A stretch of 64,000 nucleotides of DNA from Blastocladiella emersonii ATCC 22665 (lineage: Eukaryota > Blastocladiomycota > Blastocladiomycetes > Blastocladiales > Blastocladiaceae), in NCBI GenBank assembly GCA_025594325.1, contig JANHCV010000016.1, positions 434,001-498,000 of the forward strand, read 5' to 3'. Under the pieces are notes generated by a model. It was not told the origin of the DNA. It ran no database searches and saw only the letters and a list, made by a program, of their open reading frames with translations. Positions 10,265 through 19,929 of this stretch are shown here, one piece after another; positions within the stretch are counted from its first letter, which is position 1; each line of letters begins with the position of its first letter. The position numbers and the translations under genes are program-made.

Positions 10265-10936
10265 ATGGCACCAGCCCCATCCGCGACCTCGCGCACCGAG
10301 CTGCCCGACTACTACGCGACGCTGCAGGTCGCCCCGTCCGCCGCCTTCAAGGACATTCTCGCCGCGTACCAGCGCGAGGCCCTGCGCCTGCACCCGGACC
10401 TGCACCCCAAGGACGGCGTGACCGACGCCGCCTTTGCGCTCGTCAACGAGGCCTACGTCGTGCTGTCGGACCCGACCCGCCGCAAAAAGTACGACGCGGC
10501 GCGCGGCCGCCTGCTCGCCGTCGCCGGGCCCGACCGCCCCGCGGGCACCACCATCAACGCCACGGTCGCCGCCGAGGTCCAGCGCGCCTTTACGCAGTTC
10601 CTCGGCGTCAACCTGTCGGTGCTCGACGTGTTCGACGAGGTGTTCGAGCCGCTGATCGCCGAGGAGCTCGAGCACGACGAGGACGGCACCGTGCGTGCCA
10701 AGGTCACCCCCGCATCGACGAGCACCGGCTGGTCCTACACGGGCGCCCTGTCGGCCTCGGTCCTCGGGTTCATCATCGGCAACGTTCCCGGCGCCATTGT
10801 CGGCGGCATGGCCGGATACAAGCTCGGTCAGGTCCGCGACAAGTCGGGCAAGGCCGTCATCGAGGTCTGGCGCGACCTTGACTCGCACCACCGCCAGACG
10901 GTCCTCGGCCGCCTCGCCCGCAAGCTCATCTTCTGA
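10265..10936 (+). CDS. J-domain protein with C-terminal glycine-zipper segment (copy 1)
   Basis: The 223-residue product has an N-terminal J domain (about 13-75): LPDYYATLQV, helix II basic face, HPD loop in ALRLHPDLHP, and the FALVNEAYVVLSDPTRRKKYD helix. J domains stimulate the ATPase of Hsp70 chaperones. The remainder is not a standard DnaJ Gly/Phe or zinc region. It has a helical linker (VQRAFTQFLGVNLSVLDVFDEVFEP), then a hydrophobic Gly-rich segment (GFIIGNVPGAIVGGMAGYKLG) like a glycine zipper that inserts in or lies on membranes. The same C-terminal pattern recurs in the broken copy (11365-11744) and in the gene at 12241, so this is a tandem family. The start at 10265 sits directly before the J domain. 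The Hsp70 partner and compartment are unknown. Confidence 0.85.
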   Translation: MAPAPSATSRTELPDYYATLQVAPSAAFKDILAAYQREALRLHPDLHPKDGVTDAAFALVNEAYVVLSDPTRRKKYDAARGRLLAVAGPDRPAGTTINATVAAEVQRAFTQFLGVNLSVLDVFDEVFEPLIAEELEHDEDGTVRAKVTPASTSTGWSYTGALSASVLGFIIGNVPGAIVGGMAGYKLGQVRDKSGKAVIEVWRDLDSHHRQTVLGRLARKLIF

Positions 10937-11364
10937 TGTCGACGACGGCATCGGGCACCCTGTACATTTTTCAACCCGCAAAAGAAACTGCTGTACGCTT
11001 ACCTCGGTGCAGGGGAAGTGGAGGAGGTGATCACGAAGTGGCGCAGCGCGTCGTCCGTTCGCGTGAGGAGCGGTCGTCGACCCAGTGAAGAAAGGTGCAT
11101 TGCGTGCGAAGGTTTCGGATCACATCTCGAGAGAGCATGGGTTAGTCAGGTTGTTAGCGATAATGCTCAGCTATATAGACGGGCCCGCCGGCGAGCCCAC
11201 GGATTGCAAATCATCCGATGAATCACGCGTCGACCCTCAACTCAACCCCTGCTTCGGAGCTCCCCCGTCGCCGCCAGGCGCCACACGTTTTCTCGCGCGG
11301 GATCTACGATCAGGCGAACAGTCACCTGCTCGGCGCTCACCCTGGCGCTCACCCCATCTCGAAT
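10937..11364. other. Spacer between J-protein gene 1 and the broken copy
   Basis: About 430 bases with no recognisable gene. If a J domain ever preceded the broken copy, it should lie here, but no HPD motif or YxxLxV helix is readable in any frame. Confidence 0.4.
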
Positions 11365-11744
11365 GTGCAGGAGATGTTGGCAAGCGCGCCGCGCGGGCTG
11401 GCGCAGCTCCTCACGCCTGGCAACGCCGTGCAGCCGGTCGTGACCGTGCCCACGGACGTGTACAAGCCGTTCCTCGACCAGGCCATCAAGGAACAGGAGC
11501 ACCAGCAGCGTGAGGGCGCGGGCCCGTGGTGGACCGCAGCGGGCGCGACAGCTGCTGCGGGTTTCGGCTTTGTGGCGGCTTTGTGGCAGGTAACGTTCCA
11601 GGCGCGCTTGTGTGCGGGACGTTCGGGGCTGCGGTCGGCTACCTCCACGACCTTTCCAACAAGGCGGCGGTCGAGCTGTGGTCAGATATGCCGCCGGAGG
11701 AACAGCAGAAGGTGCGGCGTAGCGTCGGCTCAATCCGGCTGTAG
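11365..11744 (+). pseudogene. Broken copy of the J-protein C-terminal half
   Basis: The sequence encodes the linker and glycine-zipper part of the neighbouring J proteins but has no J domain. One frame reads VPTDVYKPFLDQAIKEQEH then GPWWTAAGATAAAGFGFVA. The continuation, GNVPGALVCGTFGAAVGYLHDL and KAAVELWSDM, is in another frame. The shift is explained exactly by an 11-base tandem duplication (CGGCTTTGTGG at 11565-11575 and again at 11576-11586). The homologous gene at 12241 reads [16 protein letters not shown] straight through this point. The fragment lies between the two intact family members on the same strand. Conserved wording on both sides of the break suggests inactivation was fairly recent. 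Confidence 0.75.
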
Positions 11745-12240
11745 GAGCGCAGCGTGAGTTGCGCGAGCCTGTTCGGACTGAGTTGCGGTTTTTGTTGTGA
11801 TTTCGAGTGTACGTTGAGGTATATATAAAAGGATTTGATGACGATACCCAAGGATCACACACAGATGCGAGGCGGAGGGCGGCCTGAGGGTCGTCGGCCT
11901 TGCCGCTCTTGAGCAGAACTTGAACGCGATCACGCTGTGGCGCAGCGCGTACTGTCCACTCCTCTGCTTCCAAGTTACGTTCCTGAAAATATCCTCGCAT
12001 CAATGACGCTAGGAACATCGCTTGCAATGTCAATGCACCAGTTCGCGTGATGATATCGCGTACGGGCGGGTCCGTTGGCTGCACCCCCGCCCCCGATCCA
12101 CGTCAGCTTACTGTTGCAACCCGACACGGTCGCTACTGTTCTTATGAGCGACCCTCGCTCGACGCCTATATCATCGAGTACTCGCCCATCACTTGGACGA
12201 GACCAAGCGCTCCCACTCATCATCACCCGAACCATCAGCC
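11745..12240. promoter_or_regulatory. Region upstream of J-protein gene 2
   Basis: About 500 bases without a gene. A TATATAAA lies at 11822-11829, about 410 bases before the ATG at 12241, and could serve that gene. The rest shows only short shadow frames. Confidence 0.4.
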
Positions 12241-13242
12241 ATGCGAACCACCAACGTCGACCTGCCCAACTACTTCGAGGTGCTCAACACCTCCTCCAAG
12301 GCCAGCGACAAGGAGGTCCAGGCCGCGTACAAGTGTGCAGTGCTCCCGCATCACCCCGACATGCAGTCGGCGAACGCACGCTACGACAGCGAGGACGACT
12401 TAGACTTCCCCTACATCCCAATCAGCTTCGCCCAAGGCCGCAGCGACGGCGTCAGCAAGGCGTTTGCGCTCATCAACGAGGCGTACCTGGTCCTATCCGA
12501 CCCGAAACTCCGCGCGCAGTACGAGCGTGCGCTGCGGTCCATGGCGAACCTGACCAAGGAGACCAAGGCGGACGCGCTCGCCATGGTCGCCAAGTTCCAG
12601 CGCGTCGTGATGCAGGCGTTCGGGTCGGGCGACCCGGGCAAGTTCACGGCCGTGTTCAACTACGTGTTCGAGCCGCTGCTCGCGCGGGCGATCAAGGAGC
12701 GCGAGGGTATGGAGTCCGAGAAGAAGGAGGGCGAGGCGACCGGCTCGCTGTGGACGGTCGCAGGCGCGTCGTCAGCCGCGGCGTTCGGGTTTGTGGCGGG
12801 TAACGCGGCGGGCGCAATCGTGGGCGGCATGGTCGGCGCAGCCATGGGTTACCTCCGCGACTTGACGGGCAAGGCGGCGCTCGAGCTGTGGTGCGACATG
12901 CTGCCCAACGAGCGGCACGAGGTGCTGCTGCGCGTGTGCGAGATTGTGTCCAAGCAGTACGGCTTGGACGTGGCGAGTCTGACCGGAACGGACAAGCACG
13001 GACAAGCAGAGTGGGGTGTATATAAACGAGAGCGCACAATCACGGGTGTGAGACGAAGGGAAAGTTACTGGAGGGCGGCCTGCAGACCGAAGCCGGGCCC
13101 CGTGGGCTCCTCGAGCAGGGTGGTGGCGCCGCCGTGGGGCTCGCAGCCCTTGCGGCCCGAGACGGGGCCGGGCGGGGGCACCTTGCCGTTGGCGAGCTGG
13201 TCGATGATCTTGATGGTGGCCTCGGGGGTGAGGTCCTCGTAG
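12241..13242 (+). CDS. J-domain protein with C-terminal glycine-zipper segment (copy 2)
   Basis: This is the second intact member of the tandem J-protein family. The J domain begins [13 protein letters not shown], has the HPD loop in LPHHPDMQS, and then an unusual acidic insert ([14 protein letters not shown]) before the [21 protein letters not shown] helix. After a helical linker comes the Gly-rich segment [22 protein letters not shown] and [11 protein letters not shown]. The homologous part ends near 12990. The frame stays open to 13242, so the last 80 or so residues lie antisense to the final exon of NDUFV2. Either the ancestral stop was lost or an intron near the end is unseen. The start at 12241 is the ATG directly before the J domain; in-frame sequence upstream has no ATG. 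Confidence 0.75.
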   Translation: MRTTNVDLPNYFEVLNTSSKASDKEVQAAYKCAVLPHHPDMQSANARYDSEDDLDFPYIPISFAQGRSDGVSKAFALINEAYLVLSDPKLRAQYERALRSMANLTKETKADALAMVAKFQRVVMQAFGSGDPGKFTAVFNYVFEPLLARAIKEREGMESEKKEGEATGSLWTVAGASSAAAFGFVAGNAAGAIVGGMVGAAMGYLRDLTGKAALELWCDMLPNERHEVLLRVCEIVSKQYGLDVASLTGTDKHGQAEWGVYKRERTITGVRRRESYWRAACRPKPGPVGSSSRVVAPPWGSQPLRPETGPGGGTLPLASWSMILMVASGVRSS

Positions 13243-13892
13243 TAGTCGTCGTTGACGGCGAGGACGGGGGCGTTGACGCAGGCGCCGGCGCACTCGACCT
13301 CGACGAGGGTGAACTTCTTGTCCTTGGTGGTCTCGCCGAGCTTGATGCCGAGGTGGTCCTCGATGGCCTTGACGATCTTGGAGGCGCCGCACAGCTCGCA
13401 CGGGGTGGTGGTGCAGACCTGCAGGAAGTACTTGCCGATGGGCTCGCGGTTGAACATGGTGTAGAAGGTGGCGACCTCGTAGACGCGCATGGGCGGGGTC
13501 TCGAGCAGGCGGGCCACCTCGTTCATGACCGAGATGGAGGTGAAGCCGTGCTGGCGCTGGCCCAGGTCGAGCAGCGGCATGGTGGCGCCCTTCTTGTACT
13601 GGGGCGGGTACTTTGCGACAATCTCCTCGGCAATCTTCAGGTTCTCGGGCGAGAACTTGAAGGGGAGGTCGGGGTTGTTCTCGGGCGTGTCGCGGTGCTA
13701 CGATAGCGTAGGTCCGAGGCGTTACTCACTCGCGGGGGTTCGCAGCGGCCGTAGTGCAGCGTAGTAGCGATGCAATACCACAAACAGCTTGTCCGAGGCG
13801 GCCACGGCGGTCGCGGAGAAGGCGCGGCGGGCGACGGGCGGGCGGGCCACGGCGGCGGCGGCCACGCGCGAGGTCAGGGCGCGAGCAAACAT
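13065..13892 (-). CDS. NDUFV2: NADH:ubiquinone oxidoreductase 24-kDa subunit (complex I, NDUFV2/NuoE)
   Basis: This subunit of the complex I NADH-dehydrogenase module carries a [2Fe-2S] cluster (N1a) in the mitochondrial matrix arm. Two exons (13892-13779 and 13697-13065) joined over an 81-base intron with a GTATTG donor give 248 residues, the same as the human protein. The first 30 residues are Arg/Ala-rich without acidic residues, as in a mitochondrial presequence. Cluster ligands are CTTTPC and CAGAC, the C-x4-C and C-x3-C pairs. Other landmarks are [29 protein letters not shown] and [10 protein letters not shown]. The 3' end overlaps the J-protein gene at 12241-13242 by 178 bases on the opposite strand. 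The gene's presence shows a complete-type respiratory chain, unlike Saccharomyces. Confidence 0.96.
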
Positions 13893-14714
13893 GGTTTCGT
13901 AGATGCGTTGCAGTAAGTGGTTCGCGGCGGTCAAGCGATGCGCGAGGAGACGCGATCGCAAGGGCCGCGGCCGGCCGCCGGCAGCCACACACGCACGCGG
14001 TCCGGCAACGCTTCGCGATCCAAAGGCGAGGAGAATCGAGATCGAGCGCAAACCTCGGTCACGCGAGCCGGCGTGATGCGGATCCGCCCGGTTTTGCGGC
14101 TGAAACAAGAAGGACCGGTCGCCTGCGCCACCGCCGCGCCCACGCGTTCGCCGCGCCGCGAAGCGGAAGGGACGCCGCCGCCCTCGACGCCCACTTGTCC
14201 CCCCTCCCTCCTCCTCGCCTGACAACAATAACACAGTGCCCACTGCGGCCAGCTACGCATCAACACCCTCCATTGCATCTCGCGCACTGCACGCGCGCCG
14301 CCGACCGACCGCAGCCCCGGCCACAGACTCGCCCACCGACTTGACGCGCCGTCACGGATTCCTTATCATCACCGCGGCCGCAGCACCATCGATTCGACTC
14401 GGCTCGGCTCAACTACGCCCGACTCGCGACACCCGCGCCGTCTTGCACATTTCCCGCCAAACGCGCTCCCAGAACGCGTCCCCTGCCCGCCGCGCCGCCT
14501 GGTTGGTTCCCCCACGCCCGCCCTATCGCTTGACGGGTCCTGCACGGTGGCTGGTCCTCCTGCTGCACCCCCTCTTGCATATCGCACCGTCGCCCTGCAC
14601 GACCGCGTGGGCCACGTCGGTCCGACAACGCGTGCCGCCCGTTACGGCGACTACAAGTACCGCGCGCTCCCGCGCTCCATCGACCCGAGCGCCACCCACG
14701 CCATCCCATCGACC
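13893..14714. promoter_or_regulatory. Divergent promoter of NDUFV2 and mannose-6-phosphate isomerase
   Basis: About 820 bases between divergent starts. The part near 14240-14700 is C-rich with CCACC and CATC repeats, like a 5' leader. No gene, tRNA or strong motif is visible beyond that. Confidence 0.45.
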
Positions 14715-16031
14715 ATGACCTCCTCGTCCAGCACCGCGCCGCCCGCGGCCATCGAGCTGGTGCCGCGCGTCATGAACTACGCGTGGGGCAAGCACGGCAC
14801 CGCGTCGGCCGTGGCGCGCCTGGCCGAGCACCACCTCGACGCGCCCATTGACCAGAAGCTGCCGTACGCCGAGCTGTGGATGGGCACCCACGTCAACGCG
14901 CCCGCCGTGACCCGCGACGCCGACCGCGCCAAGCTCGGCGACCTGATCGCCGCCGACCCAGTCCGGTACCTCGGCCCGCGGCTCGCCGCCCACACGGCCG
15001 ACCTGCCCTTCCTCCTCAAGGTGCTGTCCGTCGGCAAGGCCCTCTCGATCCAGGCCCACCCCGACAAGCGGCTCGCCGAGCGCCTGCACGCTCAGTTCCC
15101 CGACGTGTACCGCGACGCCAACCACAAGCCCGAGATGGCCGTCGCCCTGACCGACTTCGAGGCCCTGTACGGGTTCCGGTCCACGCGCGAGGTCGCCGAC
15201 CACCTCGTCGACTACCCGGAGCTCGCCGCCGTCGCGGGCCGCGAGGTCGCCGACGCCTTCATCGCCATGGCAGCCGCGCCCGTCCTCGAGGACGCGCGTC
15301 CGTACCTGCGTGCGCTGTTCTCGGCCGTCATGACGTGCGATTCTGCGGTCGTCGCCGAGATGCTGGCGACGATGCTGGCGCGGATCCGGAAACCGCCCGG
15401 CGGGCCCGCGGACCCCGTCGGCCGCCTGATCGCGCGCGTCCACGCACAGTTCCCCGGCGACGTCGGCGTCTTCTGCGTGCTACTCATGAACCACGTCACG
15501 CTCGCCCCCGGCGAGGCCCTGTTCCTCGGCGCCAACGAGCTGCACGCGTACCTCGCCGGCGACTGCATCGAGGTCATGGCTACCTCCGACAACGTGGTCC
15601 GCGCCGGGCTCACGCCCAAGTTCAAGGACGTGCAAACGCTCACCGAGATGCTCACCTACACCCAGCTCACGCCCGCTGCGTCCCGCCTCGCCGCGGTCCC
15701 GCACCCGGACCCAACGTTCGCCGCAGCGACGACCGTGTTCGACCCGCCGATCCCCGAGTTTGCCATCCACTGCACGCGCGCCGCCGACTCGGACTCGGAC
15801 GCAGAAGGCGTGCCGCTCCCGCCCGTCGACGGACCCAGCATCCTGATCGTAACGCAGGGCGAGGGCGTGCTCGAGACGCCCGACGCCGCCATCGACCTGG
15901 TCCCCGGCACCGTCGTGTTCGCCGTGCCCAATACCCACGCCGCGGTCCGCGTGCGCCATGGGTTCGGCGCCGACGTCGTCGTGTACCAGGCCTTCTGCGA
16001 CCAGGAGCTCCCGCCACCACGCTCGCCGTGA
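14715..16031 (+). CDS. MPI: Mannose-6-phosphate isomerase (type I)
   Basis: The enzyme interconverts fructose-6-phosphate and mannose-6-phosphate, the entry to GDP-mannose for glycoproteins, GPI anchors and wall mannan. A single exon encodes 438 residues, close to yeast Pmi40 (429) and human MPI (423). The zinc site is visible: LSIQAHPDK (Gln and His), HKPEM (Glu) and ANELHAYLAGD (His). Other conserved blocks are MNYAWGKHG near the start, YAELWMGTH, LPFLLKVLSV, and NVVRAGLTPKFKDV (substrate-binding Arg). The start is the ATG at 14715. The frame continues upstream, but its residues have no family counterpart. The gene ends 103 bases from the convergent fluoride exporter. A role with PIGU in GPI-anchor supply is pathway knowledge, not linkage evidence. 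Confidence 0.96.
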   Translation: MTSSSSTAPPAAIELVPRVMNYAWGKHGTASAVARLAEHHLDAPIDQKLPYAELWMGTHVNAPAVTRDADRAKLGDLIAADPVRYLGPRLAAHTADLPFLLKVLSVGKALSIQAHPDKRLAERLHAQFPDVYRDANHKPEMAVALTDFEALYGFRSTREVADHLVDYPELAAVAGREVADAFIAMAAAPVLEDARPYLRALFSAVMTCDSAVVAEMLATMLARIRKPPGGPADPVGRLIARVHAQFPGDVGVFCVLLMNHVTLAPGEALFLGANELHAYLAGDCIEVMATSDNVVRAGLTPKFKDVQTLTEMLTYTQLTPAASRLAAVPHPDPTFAAATTVFDPPIPEFAIHCTRAADSDSDAEGVPLPPVDGPSILIVTQGEGVLETPDAAIDLVPGTVVFAVPNTHAAVRVRHGFGADVVVYQAFCDQELPPPRSP

Positions 16032-16134
16032 TGATACACGCGACGCCTCTTTTTTGTGAATACTTCTCTCGGATATACAAACTTTTATGATACACGCTAC
16101 GTTGGCAAATGGAATGGCACAGCAAACATCTTGT

Positions 16135-17631
16135 CTAAGACGACGAGCTTGACTCGGGCTCCGCGGCGAGGTACACGGGCAGCCCCATCGTGAGGACGAG
16201 GTACACGATCGCGGGGACACACGTCACGAGCAGGTACCCCGCGCCCTTGCGCGGCGCGAGCCCGTTGAACTCGTTGACGAGCGTCGACACGGTCGACAGA
16301 CACCCGCAGAACCCGAGCTGCACCGCGACCGCGTACCCTGCCGCCTCCTTCCCCCGCTCTCTCGTCCCCAGCGCCACCCCACCGTACACGGCGACCGCCA
16401 GCAGGTTCGCCGCCAGCGTGCCCCACGGTGCACGCACGCCGGCGCCTAGCGCGTACCGCATCAGCGCGCCTGCGGGCGCCAAAGCGAGGGAGAGGAGCAG
16501 TTGCACGTAGCCGTCCGTTGGACCCCACGCGGCGTGCGTCACGATCGCGCCGACGATGGCGAGCGTCCACAAGGCAGCGCCGACGGCGACCGTGAACCCG
16601 TCGCGCGCGGAGAGCGGGCCGCGAAAGCGCGCGGGGAGGTACGTGACGGGGGCCGCGCCGAGGTCTGGGTCCGCGACGGGGAAGCCCGTGCCGCGGATCA
16701 AGGCGCCCAGGTTGGTCCCGACGCGGAACGCGGCGTAGGATGACGAGAGGGCGGTCGTGAGCAGGATCAGCGAAAAGAGAAACTACGCGAAGCGAGGCGT
16801 TAGAGCGGGCCGGCAATGTCGCACGGGCGTGAAGAAGCGTACAGGGTATCCCGACTTCCACCCATCATGGACGACGAGCGGCGCGACCGAGACCGCGGCG
16901 ACCGTCGAGAAACTCGTGATGGCGCCGCACAGCCCCGTCGTGAGCCCGACGTACAGCGGCATGTATATGCGGCTGAGGTACGCCTTGCCCTGCACGACCC
17001 ACCCCATGACGGCGCACCCGACCAGCTGCGGCACGTACAGCGACGCGAGCGCCGCCCACGTCACGGCGTGTGCGCCGAGGTCGCGTGGGTCAGTCGTGGC
17101 GCCGATTGCGTGCGTTCGTGGCGCCAGCACAGCTGACGGACCGCCGCTCACCACGATCCGGATCACGGCGCCCAGGACTGCGAATAAGACGACGCTGCCC
17201 GCGATCGGAACGTGCTTCACGTCTACGGCGACGTGCGCCGGGTCGTCCTCGAACGCGAGCGGGTCCATGGTTGCCGGCGACGGTGACGCGGCAGGGACGG
17301 GCGACGTGGTCCTGCTCGGGCCTCCCGCGGCCGACGCGGGCTTGGTGTCGACCGAGTTCCACGGGCGCAGCGGGAGGACGACGAAGCTCGACGCGGCCGG
17401 GGCGGCGGCGATGATGCCGGCAGCAGAGCTCCCGCTGACGCTGGGCCGGCCCATCAGTCGGCCGGACGCGGAGCCGGACCCGGACCCCGAGCTGGCCGAC
17501 GACGGGGCCAGGGACGCGGCCGAGGCGCCGATGGCCGGGCTCAGCGGCGGCGACGCGAGCGCGACGGCGGCGGGCGCGGTCGGCGGCCTGCTGCTGCCGC
17601 CGCTTCCGCTGCTCATCGCATTGAGTTCCAT
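16135..17631 (-). CDS. FEX1: Fluoride exporter, fused double-CrcB type (FEX)
   Basis: FEX proteins export fluoride across the plasma membrane. The eukaryotic form fuses two CrcB/Fluc halves. Two exons (17631-16843 and 16782-16135) separated by a 60-base intron with GTACGC donor give 478 residues. The first CrcB half contains YVPQLVGCAVMG and GLTTGLCGAITSFSTV; the second contains WGTLAANLLAVAVYGG and GFCGCLSTVSTLVNEFNG. Each repeats the G(L/F)CG-x-(I/L)(T/S)(S/T) core, with its conserved Phe/Ser/Thr, that lines the ion path. Odd for the family is a Ser/Ala/Gly-rich N-terminal extension of roughly 130 residues before TM1. A later Met at MDPLAFEDDP could be an internal start. The gene is divergent from LRRC45, 214 bases apart. 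Confidence 0.92.
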
Positions 17632-17845
17632 GATAACGCTGAAGTTGAGTTGATGGTGCGGGGGAGAATAGGCCAAACGCAGCTGCAGGCGGCGCGTCAG
17701 CCTCGCGCCACTCTTGCCCACCACACGTGCGCCCGGAGTAGAAAAAAAAAACTGTCTCCCCAAACGCGACGCGTCGCGCGACGCGTCCTTTGCCTCGCGC
17801 CCCTCCCCGTCCGCGCTCCCCGACCTCACGCGATCATGTAAGAGA
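17632..17845. promoter_or_regulatory. Short divergent promoter FEX1/LRRC45
   Basis: The 214 bases between divergent starts contain a run of ten A after GTAG near 17740 and two overlapping copies of CGCGACGCGT (17765-17774 and 17777-17786), with a third in inverted orientation at 17769-17778. The ACGCGT core equals the MCB cell-cycle element of fungi. Function here is inference. Confidence 0.45.
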
Positions 17846-19898
17846 ATGGACATCAAGGACATCAACGACGAGCTGCGCACCTCGTTCCTGCGCGAGTGCC
17901 GCCGCCTCAACATCCACCCGTCATCCCTGGTCCTCGACCAGCTCGGCGTGCGCGGGGACCCCGGCCGCGCGGCCTCGCCGTCGTCGCCGTCGCGGTCCGC
18001 GTCTCCACGCAAGTCCTCGCTCGCCGACCCGACCGAGCACGCTGATGCGCTGTTCGGTCCCGTCCTGCGCCTCGCGGGGCAGGCCATTGACCGGAAAACG
18101 ATGAAGGCGCTCGCGGCGGTCCTCGAAAAGGACTCGCGGTTCCGCAGCATCGTGCTCGCTGACGCGTTCCTCGGCGACGATGGCACTATTGCCGTGACCA
18201 AGGCCCTGCGCGAGAACCCGTACGTCGCGCGCCTCGACCTCCGCGGGAACAGTATCCAGCTCGAGGGTGGGCTCGCCGTCGCCGCGTTCCTCAAGGCCAC
18301 GCGGTCGCTCGAGGAGCTCGTCCTCGAGTGGAACGCGCTCGGGCTCTGGGACGAGGTCATGGGCGCACTCGGCGACGCGCTCGCTATCAACACGTCGCTC
18401 CGCACCCTCGACCTGCGCAACAACAAGATCGGGCCCGCCGGCACCGAGCTCCTCGCGCAGGGGCTGCGGACGAACCGCACACTGCTCACGCTCGGTATGC
18501 TCCCACTCATCCAACCCTCAAATCGCGCTCTAACGCGCTTCACTAGACATGCGCTGGAACAACTCCGGCTGGCTCGGCGGCACCGCGCTCGCGACACTCT
18601 TCCAGTTCAACTCGACCCTCACCGCGCTCGACGCCGTCGGCAACGACATCCCGGACCCGACGCTGCGCACCATCCACGTCGCCCTCGACCGCAACGCGCG
18701 CGCCACGCGCCAGGCCCGCGACGCCGTCCGCATGCACGACGCGCTGCAGGGCGCCCACGCCGCGCACGCCGAGGCCCTTGCCCGCGTCCAGCACGACCTC
18801 GCCGACCGCGAAAAGGACGTTGCCCGGCTCGCCCGCGCGCTGGCCGCCGCCGAGAACGAGACCGACCAGGCGCGCGACGCCACGCGCGCCGCCGAGGCAA
18901 GGACCGCGACCGTCGCCAAGGAGCGCGATGCACTCGCGAGCACGCTGCGCGAGGCGCAGGACGCCGCCGAAACCACGCGCACCGCGCACCTCGCGTCTGA
19001 ACGCGCCCTGCGCGCGTCGCTCGCCGAAGCGCACCGCCGCACCGCCGAGTCCGAGGCGAAACTCGCCGCCACCGCCGCCGACCGCGACGCCGCCCTCGAG
19101 TCCGTCGCCGCCGCGAACAAGGAGATTGACCGGCGCCGCGACCGCGAGCGGCGGCTCGCTGCGGACCACGCCGAGGCGCTCGAGGCCGAGAGCCGTGCGG
19201 CCGCGGACCGCGTGGCGGCTGTCGAGCGCGCCCGGGATACCGAGCTCGCGCGGGCCGCGGCGGCCGCGCAGCGGCGCATCGACGAGCTCGAGGCCACCGT
19301 CGCGGACCGCGACCGCGAGCTCCGCGAGACTCGCGCGGCCGCCGACGAGCGGCGCAAGGCGCTCGAGGCCCAGCTCGCCGACGCTGCGACGCGGGCGCGC
19401 GCAACCGAATCGGCGCGCGTGCGCGCGCTCGAGGAGGAGGTCGCCCTCGCCACGGCCGCGCGCGACACGGCGACGCGCGAGACGGAGCGTGTCCGCGCGG
19501 CCCTACTCTCGTCAGTCCGCGAGGCCGAGACCGCGGCTGCGCGCGCGGCGCAGGACAAGGCTGCGGCGGCCGAGGGGTTTGGCGTGACGGCGGCGCAACT
19601 CGCGCACGTCCAGGCCGAGACCGCCGAGCTCCGCGCGCGGATCAAGGAGGCGGGCGAGCGCGCGGCCACGGCGGTCGCGGACGCAGAGCAGCTGTTCCGC
19701 GACAAGGAGCGGCTCAAGGGCGACAAGCGCGAGCTCACGCGCGAGGTCGAGCGGCTCCGCGAAGAGGTCAAGCGGTTTGAGGCCGACGAAGAGCGGCGGC
19801 GTCGCGGTGAGCGCGAGCGGCTCAAGCAGCTCGAGTCCGCGTTCGGAAACTATCTCCATGGCGCGCTCGCGCACTCGGACGGGAAGCCCGGCGTGTAA
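17846..19898 (+). CDS. LRRC45: LRRC45-like centrosomal/basal-body linker protein
   Basis: LRRC45 is a centriole-linker and ciliary-base protein. Two exons (17846-18494 and 18547-19898) joined over a 52-base intron (donor GTATGC, acceptor ACTAG) give 666 residues, against 670 in human. The N-terminal third is a leucine-rich repeat domain with LDLRGNSIQLEGG, LVLEWNALGLWDE, LRTLDLRNNKIGPAG, LDMRWNNSGWLGG and LDAVGNDIPD, matching human LEWNSLGTWDD, LDLRNNQISHKG, LDLRWNNVGLLGG and LDLAGNNIPGD almost block for block. The remaining 400 residues are a long Ala/Arg/Glu-rich coiled coil. The splice falls inside the LDMRWNN repeat, confirming the intron. This gene family follows flagella and centrioles, so it is evidence that the source makes zoospores. 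Confidence 0.88.
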
Positions 19899-19929
19899 GA
19901 TTATGAATAAATAAACGTGACTGTATCGC

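Noticed and set aside
13018-13026. TATATAA as a promoter
   Set aside because: It lies at the end of one gene and just past the 3' end of its convergent neighbour, with no start downstream on the matching strand.
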